From assembly GCA_030619885.1 (NCBI GenBank), contig JAUXAN010000022.1:1-40660 (forward strand): a stretch of 40,660 nt of DNA, in the 5' to 3' direction. This document shows, one piece after another, positions 34,250 through 39,681 of this stretch. This DNA comes from a bacterium (GTDB taxonomy: Bacteria; Hydrothermota; DG-26; JAUXAN01). The translations under genes and the position numbers were made by a program. How positions within the stretch are numbered: position 1 is the first letter of the stretch; each line of letters begins with the position of its first letter. The notes beneath the pieces are model-generated. The model searched no databases. It saw only the letters and a list, made by a program, of their open reading frames with translations, and was not told the origin of the DNA.

Positions 34250-34738
34250 ATCCCGTCTCCTGCGCTCTATTCTTCTATGCTTTTTTATATCTCTTATTAT
34301 CTCTTTCATATGCCGTTCGAACTTTTCCTGGAAGATTATGAACCTTGCCTGTTGAGGTATCGTCAGAATCTTCTTTATCTCCGCTCTCGTTTTGTCTTTC
34401 TCCTTTTCGAACTCTTTTCTGATTCCCTCAATCTCGCCTATCTTCTTCTTCAATTCTTTTTCACTCACTTTTTCAGATTCTAATAGATGACGCATCTCTT
34501 TAATCGCATCCGCCCTCTTTTTATGAAACTCCTCTTTTGTATCATCGAGCCTATTCAATTTCGGCAAGAATTTTGCCAGTTGCTCTTCCGATAGATCGAG
34601 TTCTTCGGTCAGTTTCCATATCCGTATCGCATGTATCATCTTCTTCGGTTTTCCTCTTTCTAATGGCGGTGGTTCAGGTGGTGGATGTGCTGCAACAATT
34701 ACAGGAAGAAATAAAAGAGGAAACAGAATCTTCTTCAT
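34247..34738 (-). CDS. Spy/CpxP-like periplasmic helical protein
   Basis: 163 residues with a signal peptide (KKILFPLLFLPVIVAAH). A short proline-rich segment is followed by an all-helical body in the LTxxQ/Spy layout: LTEELDLSEEQLAKFLPKL, a middle charged helix pair, and ILTIPQQARFIIFQEKF. The tail is very basic (HRRIERRRRD). Family members are periplasmic chaperones or metal/stress sensors (Spy, CpxP, CnrX-like). It is co-transcribed with, and four bases downstream of, the anti-sigma gene. That suggests it is either a sensor for that switch, as in the CnrX/CnrY/CnrH type, or an output. Confidence 0.75.
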   Translation of the reverse strand: MKKILFPLLFLPVIVAAHPPPEPPPLERGKPKKMIHAIRIWKLTEELDLSEEQLAKFLPKLNRLDDTKEEFHKKRADAIKEMRHLLESEKVSEKELKKKIGEIEGIRKEFEKEKDKTRAEIKKILTIPQQARFIIFQEKFERHMKEIIRDIKKHRRIERRRRD

Positions 34739-34742
34739 ACTA

Positions 34743-35279
34743 TCACCCCCTTTTTAACATTTTTTCTAATCTCTTACAGAAAGCAGTTCTTTCCTCTTCT
34801 TCCATCTCATCGATTAGAATAGATATATCCTTATTTTCAATCTCCCTCTCTTCCAACAGGATTTCCATCTCTATGGCATCCTTTTCAATCTTTTCATTTA
34901 CCAAGTTTTCAATGATTACACTCTCTATAAACTCTACCGTTTCTATATTCGGTTCTCTATTTCTGAAATAAAAAATACTTATAATGAACAGAATGGAAAG
35001 TGAGACTGCAAAGACAGGGACGAGTTTGAACGAAAACCGTTTCTCTTTTCTTGCTTCTATCCTCTCTCTCACATTTGGCAGAAAGTTGACCAAGAACTTT
35101 TCGGATAGGCGTGGAACCCTGGCCCTTTTTGTTAAAGAGATGGTTTTCTTTAAACTATTCAATTCTGCACTACATTTAATACAAAGTCTAAGATGTTCAT
35201 CGATTGTCTCTTTTTCAAAATTTTTCAGTTCGTCTTCAATATAGTCCACGAATCTTTTTTTAACTTTTCTGCACTTCAT
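34743..35279 (-). CDS. Transmembrane zinc-finger anti-sigma factor (module 2)
   Basis: 178 residues. The cytosolic zf-HC2 domain has Cys3, His29, Cys33 and Cys36, the same spacing as in the anti-sigma-Hsp20 fusion at 2515. One membrane helix spans about 86-105 (LVPVFAVSLSILFIISIFYF). The periplasmic tail (~70 residues) is strongly acidic. It holds the ECF sigma factor until an envelope signal arrives. The start overlaps the sigma stop (ATGA) with AGGAGGT upstream. Confidence 0.88.
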   Translation of the reverse strand: MKCRKVKKRFVDYIEDELKNFEKETIDEHLRLCIKCSAELNSLKKTISLTKRARVPRLSEKFLVNFLPNVRERIEARKEKRFSFKLVPVFAVSLSILFIISIFYFRNREPNIETVEFIESVIIENLVNEKIEKDAIEMEILLEEREIENKDISILIDEMEEEERTAFCKRLEKMLKRG

Positions 35280-35815
35280 ATGGACCTCCTTTTCTGTAGG
35301 GAACAGGCATGCCTGTTCCCTACTCCACTGAGTGGAGCGAGTAGTTCCCTTAGTTTAAAAACTGCCTGATGGTAGTTCGACTTAACTGTTCCTAATGACT
35401 TGCCCATAATCTCGGCGATTTCTTTATGCTGTAGATTCTCATAGTTTCTCATAACGAAGACAGCCCTCTGTTTTGGTGGAAGAGTGTTGATTGCCTTCTC
35501 TATTTGAATCGATAAATACTTTTTCTTCAGTTCTTTTTCCGGATTTGAACTGTCTGCTACAGTTTCTGGTTTCAATTCTTCAAATTTGATCTTTTTCTTC
35601 TTGGTGAAATTTATACACATATTGCAGGCAATCCTGTATATCCAGGTAAAAAGGGAAGACTTTCCTTTGAAATCCTTCAATTTCAAATAGACCTTCACGA
35701 AGACCTCCTGAGAGAGATCTTTTGCATCTTCTTCATTTCCAACCATTCTGTAACATAGATAATATATCTTCTTTTGATATTTTCTGACGATTTCATTGAA
35801 ATCCCTATCCTCCAT
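35276..35815 (-). CDS. ECF RNA polymerase sigma factor (module 2)
   Basis: 179 residues from ATG 35815. Region 2: YQKKIYYLCYRMVGNEEDAK, DLSQEVFVKVYLKLKDF, TWIYRIACNMCINF. Region 4: INTLPPKQRAVFVMRNYENL, then the recognition helix KSLGTVKSNYHQAVFKLREL. The natural end should be near LREL; about 20 extra residues follow, whose codons lie in a 28-bp perfect palindrome (35296-35323), so a repeat insertion has altered the C-terminus. It forms an operon with the anti-sigma and Spy-like genes. Confidence 0.9.
   Translation of the reverse strand: MEDRDFNEIVRKYQKKIYYLCYRMVGNEEDAKDLSQEVFVKVYLKLKDFKGKSSLFTWIYRIACNMCINFTKKKKIKFEELKPETVADSSNPEKELKKKYLSIQIEKAINTLPPKQRAVFVMRNYENLQHKEIAEIMGKSLGTVKSNYHQAVFKLRELLAPLSGVGNRHACSLQKRRSI
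35296..35337. repeat. REP-like double palindrome at sigma gene 3' end
   Basis: GTAGGGAACAGGCA directly joined to its reverse complement (35296-35323), followed by CTCCACT-G-AGTGGAG (35323-35337). It lies inside the coding end of the ECF sigma gene. Confidence 0.7.
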
Positions 35816-36228
35816 ACTATTTTCTATTAGTGATATGTAAGCCTTTCTAAAAACATACCTTTGAGCCACGGATTACACAGATTAAAGCACAGGAGAAAAT
35901 CCACGGGATGCTGTGCAGGAGAATTCATGAAAGGGGGAAATATTTTTCTCTTTTCTCCATTTTCTTCTTTCCCCTTAAACTTATATCTCGTGGTTCCATT
36001 CTTTATTACTCCTATTATGTTAGACAAGAAAGTTTAGAAAAGGTTTAAACCCCGTTAGATGTTTACTATCTAACGGGGCAAACCCAGATTATGTATTAAA
36101 CACCCCTACGGGTCGTATGACCGAAAATCACTGAAATAACAAGTCCCTACGGATCCCATACGGGTCTACGACCGTATGAAAAATACAAAATTTGTAAAAA
36201 TAGCTCCTGTCCCCATTTTTAGAATGTA
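35816..36228. other. 413-base repeat region without a convincing gene
   Basis: Holds a GCCACGGATTACACAGATT copy (35866-35884), a GTTAGA-family hairpin (36050-36078) and two CTACGGGTCGTATGACC-type repeats (36102-36119 and 36152-36177). No reading frame here has support. Confidence 0.6.
36050..36078. repeat. Hairpin repeat, GTTAGA family, copy C
   Basis: Perfect 11-bp stem CCCCGTTAGAT / ATCTAACGGGG with loop GTTTACT. The copy at 12729-12757 is the same sequence with a few changes on the opposite strand. Confidence 0.75.
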
Positions 36229-36435
36229 TTAGGCAAAGTTCGGTCTGATTTTTGTCTCTCGGTTCTTTTTTGCTTTTTTTTCTAATTCTTTCAGATCGTA
36301 TTCTTTCTCTGCTAATCTAACCCTAATCTCATGAAGTCCAGCCATCATATCATCTACTTCGCCTCTTGAATTTGTAAATTCCTTAGCAATACTTTCACGA
36401 ACTTCTACTTGATAAAACTCACTAAAATAAGGCAT
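36229..36435 (-). CDS. Small partner protein of the PIN toxin
   Basis: 68 residues; start fixed by AAGGAGGT before ATG 36435. The N-terminus PYFSEFYQVEVRESIAKEF is followed by a helical, charged segment (GLHEIRVRLAEKEYDLKELE) and a basic tail. It lies 13 bases downstream of the PIN-domain gene on the same strand, so it is the likely antitoxin, although no DNA-binding fold is evident and the toxin-first order is less common. Confidence 0.6.
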   Translation of the reverse strand: MPYFSEFYQVEVRESIAKEFTNSRGEVDDMMAGLHEIRVRLAEKEYDLKELEKKAKKNRETKIRPNFA

Positions 36436-36448
36436 ATAAATTACCTCC

Positions 36449-36907
36449 TTAAAGCATTGATAGCTCAACGATCTCAATCTGATTATACCCAAGCAGAACA
36501 TTTATTGCATTTACTTCCCTTTTAGTCTTCAGTTTAACAATATGTTCAAAATTCCAACTTACCAGAATATCGAGTGAATTAACAGTTGTCACTGCAATAT
36601 GAACTGCGTCTTCAATATGCTTCACTGGAATAATGCCCCTTGAAACATATTCCTCAGATAGCGCTTTAATCTCTTCGCTTTCGGCTGAGAGAGACTCAAA
36701 GTCTTCTACAATCTTAATCAATTTATTTCTTAATTTTTCCCCTTTAGTAGCTTTTATTTCCTTTATTACTAAATCAGAGATGAACACCTGATATTCACTT
36801 AACTTTGGCCAAAAGCGTTTTGTTATTTCTTGGCGATCTGGATTTTTCTTATCAAAATAAGCATTGGGTACTGATGTATCCAGATATAACTTGAGTTTTC
36901 TTAGCAT
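36449..36907 (-). CDS. PIN-domain ribonuclease toxin
   Basis: 152 residues with the PIN-domain acidic pattern: Asp10 in LKLYLDTSVPNAYFD, acidic residues in SDLVIKEIKA (about 45-50), Asp100 in HIEDAVHIA, and the late VSWNFEHIVK. PIN toxins of VapBC systems cleave RNA with Mg2+. GAGGT precedes the ATG. The upstream side is a compound hairpin repeat (36922-36991), so the promoter may sit in or beyond it. Confidence 0.82.
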   Translation of the reverse strand: MLRKLKLYLDTSVPNAYFDKKNPDRQEITKRFWPKLSEYQVFISDLVIKEIKATKGEKLRNKLIKIVEDFESLSAESEEIKALSEEYVSRGIIPVKHIEDAVHIAVTTVNSLDILVSWNFEHIVKLKTKREVNAINVLLGYNQIEIVELSML

Positions 36908-36921
36908 ATTTACCTCGCAAA

Positions 36922-36991
36922 TCCCTACGGGTCCGTCTCATACGGTCGCTCCTACGGGTCGCATGACAGACCCGTATGGAATCCGTAGGGA
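36922..36991. repeat. Compound hairpin of CCCTACGGGTC family
   Basis: Outer 9-bp arms TCCCTACGG (36922-36930) and CCGTAGGGA (36983-36991) with inner CATACGG/CCGTATG pairing. Shorter relatives lie at 11300-11317, 36102-36119 and 36152-36177. Confidence 0.6.
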
Positions 36992-37004
36992 CAAGTTATG
37001 GTTC

Positions 37005-37037
37005 ACCCTGTTAGATAAATTTCATATCTAACATGGT
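37005..37037. repeat. Hairpin repeat, GTTAGA family, copy D
   Basis: ACCCTGTTAGATA / TATCTAACATGGT, 13-bp arms with one mismatch and a 7-base loop. Confidence 0.6.
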
Positions 37038-37100
37038 AAATATACAATATAGATTGAACTCTGTCAAGTTCAAAAATCGAGGTGGGTGAAAAATCCGTAT

Positions 37101-37165
37101 GTCATTGCAAGCCTCCGCTACTTCGCTGTCGCTCAGTGCAGGCTCCGGGGGGAGTGGCAATCCCA
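37101..37165 (+). repeat. GTCATTGC/GGCAATC element, second copy
   Basis: Begins GTCATTGCAAGCCTCCG and ends GGGGGGAGTGGCAATCCC. The core contains TCGCTGTCGCTCAGTGCAGG. The outer parts match the element at 12690-12768. Confidence 0.6.
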
Positions 37166-37283
37166 GATACCATAACTGAATTCAGTGTCTGTGAGAACCA
37201 GGATGCATCTGGGATAAAATGTCACATCGTCAAACGCTGTTCATGAGTTTTTGCTTCGTCAGAGAAAGAGAATGGTATATTAA

Positions 37284-37311
37284 CTCTTATGTCTTTGTCT
37301 CAATATCTGAC
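37284..37311. repeat. 28-base dispersed repeat, copy 2
   Basis: 25 of 28 positions match 21087-21114. It overlaps the last eight codons of the P-loop gene. Confidence 0.55.
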
Positions 37312-37820
37312 ACTTTGGTTTTTTCTTGGGGAAATGAAATTCTTAATATCTCTTCCACAACCTGAGCGTTATCTTTATCTGTAGTATCAATAATATAGTC
37401 TGCTACCCTTCTAAAAAGAGTATCCATTTTGAAGTAATAATTCAGAACTGCTTGTATATGATTATCAGGTCGTTTACGGGTTTCTGCAGTTTGTTTCATT
37501 AGACGTTCTTCAAGTTTTTCTTTGCTCGTACTCAAGTAAACAAAACTCAATTTCTTGAGTAATTCCTTCTTCTCTCCTTTTTCTTTTACATGAGCTATTT
37601 CATCAAGCATCCGTTCATGGACACTAACTACAAGAAAATTTGCTTTGTAGCTAATCATCCATTCCATAGCCTCATCAAAGGAAGGTGATTTTTCTATACC
37701 AAGTGCGGGATCCATCTCAGCTCCACAATATCCACGGTTTAAGAGTTCTCGGTATGCACTAGATTTTCCACACCCTGAATGACCCACAAGTGCAATCTTA
37801 CGATCAGACATTATCTTCAT
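37287..37820 (-). CDS. P-loop kinase-like protein
   Basis: 177 residues. Walker A GHSGCGKSS at 13-21, followed by an Asp in AEMDPALG where shikimate/nucleoside kinases have their substrate Asp. FLVVSVHERML and FVYLSTSKEKLEERL resemble the later core and lid of the kinase fold, with lid arginines in AETRKRPDNH. The substrate is not recognisable. The C-terminal VSDIETKT is encoded by a dispersed repeat, so the tail was replaced or extended. It lies 121 bases downstream of the HNH gene on the same strand, in an accessory region. Confidence 0.7.
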   Translation of the reverse strand: MKIMSDRKIALVGHSGCGKSSAYRELLNRGYCGAEMDPALGIEKSPSFDEAMEWMISYKANFLVVSVHERMLDEIAHVKEKGEKKELLKKLSFVYLSTSKEKLEERLMKQTAETRKRPDNHIQAVLNYYFKMDTLFRRVADYIIDTTDKDNAQVVEEILRISFPQEKTKVSDIETKT

Positions 37821-37941
37821 TCCACTTCTTTTTTATAATATCTCAATACATTAGATTATTAGTGCTCTGTCTTCTGAAGACGGGTCTCAAAAGTTATTGC
37901 GAAATAATTTTTTCAGAAAAATCATTGTTTGAATAATCATT

Positions 37942-38853
37942 TTAATTCTCCCATATTCGTGGTAGGTTTAAATTATCAATAATCTTAGGGTTATTTTCGT
38001 CCCCTGTTCCAATAAGTATTTGGGCTGGATGCCACTCATTTATAACTTTGGATAAAATCTTAGTTGCCTGAGTCCTCACTTTGAGTGATTTCTTGATTGG
38101 CACTCTTTCTTCAAAATTATCACAAATGAAATGCAGGTATTCGCCACATTTATGAAGTGAACCGGTAAGAAGGACTTCCTTTTTATACAATAAGATAATT
38201 GCCAAAGAAGGTTGTGAAGGATTAATATAAATAGAACAAATAGAATTTTGTTCCCAATTACTTGCTGTTATTCTCTTTGCAACATTACTATCAATTACAT
38301 TCGCTAAAGATTTACCACAACAAGGACAATATTCAATTGGAAGTGGTTTGTCTACTATGACAAGTGGAATATTTTGCCCAAGCCAGCGAACCTCATCAAT
38401 TGTGGAATCAATCCAACTTTCCGGTGGTCCGGTAAGTAAATGATATAGTCGCTCAACAATTATTTTTAGTTCATTTGTCTGGAAAATCAATCTCATAGAA
38501 TGAATGCTTTCTTCAGTTCCGTAAATATTTATCACAGCCAGCACTTTGGGTTTTTCTTTTTGTGTTTCTTTTACAAATGCTTCCCATTCAATCTTGTCTT
38601 TTAATATTCTTTTATCTCCAAGTTCTAAATGATTCATCTCTGTATAAACCCGAGGTCTATGATGTGCATCATGATCCTTTACACAGAGAACAGCTATATT
38701 CTTAAGAGCATTATTTGCGGGATTGCCATCAATATGATGAAAATTAACGCCTAGTCCCCTTATCTTGCATACACAACATACCCCCGCATTCATAGATAAC
38801 AGTTTTTCTTTCTGTTTTGATGTGAGGCTTTTTCTTTTTGAGTTCATTGACAT
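37942..38853 (-). CDS. HNH-endonuclease-like protein with unknown C-terminal half
   Basis: 303 residues. The N-terminal HNH domain has CCVC (26-29), FHHIDGNPANN (39-48) and VLCVKDHDAHH (56-65), so both zinc knuckles and the His-Asn-His core are present. After about residue 100 the chain has no recognised domain; it contains a second Cys cluster YCPCCGKSL (176-179) and later single Cys residues (HKCGEYLHFIC), suggesting another metal site. HNH proteins cut DNA, but the target here is unknown. It could be part of a defence or mobile-element function, which is inference only. Confidence 0.75.
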   Translation of the reverse strand: MSMNSKRKSLTSKQKEKLLSMNAGVCCVCKIRGLGVNFHHIDGNPANNALKNIAVLCVKDHDAHHRPRVYTEMNHLELGDKRILKDKIEWEAFVKETQKEKPKVLAVINIYGTEESIHSMRLIFQTNELKIIVERLYHLLTGPPESWIDSTIDEVRWLGQNIPLVIVDKPLPIEYCPCCGKSLANVIDSNVAKRITASNWEQNSICSIYINPSQPSLAIILLYKKEVLLTGSLHKCGEYLHFICDNFEERVPIKKSLKVRTQATKILSKVINEWHPAQILIGTGDENNPKIIDNLNLPRIWEN

Positions 38854-38903
38854 AAGTTACCATCTTTTTCAAAGAAAGACATTAGAGTCGAGTCTTGACA
38901 AAG

Positions 38904-38932
38904 TTGACATTTTTAGACAAAATCGTTATATA
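38904..38932 (+). promoter_or_regulatory. Orphan plus-strand promoter
   Basis: TTGACA at 38904-38909 (with another TTGACA at 38895), a 17-base spacer and TATATA at 38927-38932. No plus-strand gene follows. The transcript would begin near 38940, contain a hairpin (TTAGGCA/TGCCTGA) and run antisense to the small membrane gene at 38996-39148. Confidence 0.5.
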
Positions 38933-38987
38933 TAGCATTTTTTTCTTGCCGCAGAGCTTTCAATATGTTTTAGGCAACATGTCTGCC

Positions 38988-39239
38988 TGAAGGATTTAGG
39001 GCAGGACCCTAGCAACCGATAAAAGGAAGAGCTTTAGAACATTGGGAATATCAGTCATGCTGATGCCCAATGCAAACGAAAGCCACCCTATCAGAACTAG
39101 GGAAGCGGGTACAATATTTTTGAATTTACTTAACACATTTTCAAACATATGAGTTACTCCTTTTTGCCACTTAGGTTTCGCGGTTTTGTTGCTATGGCTA
39201 CCCTGCTCCGCACAGTGGCGTCGTGCCCTAAATCCTTCA
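38988..39239. repeat. 16-bp inverted repeats flanking a small membrane ORF
   Basis: TGAAGGATTTAGGGCA (38988-39003) and its exact reverse complement (39224-39239), 220 bases apart, enclose the small ORF. The inner end of the right arm continues into a GC-rich CACTGTGCGGAGCAGGG segment. Confidence 0.65.
38996..39148 (-). CDS. Small membrane protein (50 aa)
   Basis: Starts at ATG 39148 with AAGGAG eight bases upstream. A short amphipathic segment (FENVLSKFKNIVPA) precedes one membrane helix (SLVLIGWLSFALGISM) and a hydrophobic tail. The frame is open further up to ATG 39268 (90 residues), which lies eight bases after a TATAAT box (39277-39282). The extra 40 residues would translate the inverted-repeat arm, so the short form is preferred. 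The last codons and stop lie within the left repeat arm. No family is recognised. Confidence 0.5.
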   Translation of the reverse strand: MFENVLSKFKNIVPASLVLIGWLSFALGISMTDIPNVLKLFLLSVARVLP

Positions 39240-39299
39240 AAAACAGTAAAGATAGGGATTGCCCTCATTTTTTGTTATTATATGCCTTTCAAACCTATC

Positions 39300-39623
39300 T
39301 TAACAAAGACAACACAAGAAAATGATTGAAAAACCTATTATACCAAACAGTGACAATACCATTGCTGCCACATATGCATATACCCATCTTTGTAATTTTT
39401 CATCCGCCTCTTTCAACTTTATCAATTGGTTGAGCGACAATTGGAAAACTTCAAGAAGTATCGAGAGTAACAAAATGTTGAAAAGGAATTTCTCACTTGG
39501 GCATGGAAGTGATTTTAGCGTAAATATAATCCAAGCAAGTATTACAAGTAGAGCGATCATCCGACCAACAGACCACTGTTTAATGCATTCCCAGAATTTA
39601 TCAAGATTAAGGTTTAGATTCAC
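39300..39623 (-). CDS. Small membrane protein of unknown function
   Basis: 107 residues from GTG 39623 (GGGAGGAA upstream). Three predicted membrane helices: MIALLVILAWIIFTL, KFLFNILLLSILLEVFQL and YVAAMVLSLFGIIGFSIIFL, with a charged loop (KLKEADEKLQRW) between the second and third. It ends in LCCLC. It lies downstream of the secreted repeat protein. No family or function is recognised. Confidence 0.6.
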   Translation of the reverse strand: MNLNLNLDKFWECIKQWSVGRMIALLVILAWIIFTLKSLPCPSEKFLFNILLLSILLEVFQLSLNQLIKLKEADEKLQRWVYAYVAAMVLSLFGIIGFSIIFLCCLC

Positions 39624-39681
39624 AATTTTCCTCCCATCTATTTTATCAAAATTTGCTATGCCATAGTTTGTTTTTCATACT

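Larger units (their letters stand above)
36908..37286. other. 379-base repeat region without a gene
   Basis: Contains a compound hairpin (36922-36991), a GTTAGA-family hairpin (37005-37037) and a GTCATTGC/GGCAATC element (37101-37165). The 28-base repeat at 37284-37311 enters the next gene. No coding sequence is supported. Confidence 0.65.

Noticed and set aside
35827-36027. A 66-codon minus-strand frame upstream of the second sigma gene
   Set aside because: It crosses a GCCACGGATT-type repeat, has no clear ribosome binding site and no recognisable domain; treated as chance.
36050-37165. CRISPR array suspected from many short repeats
   Set aside because: Repeats are palindromic, differ from each other and lack regular spacers; no cas gene is present.
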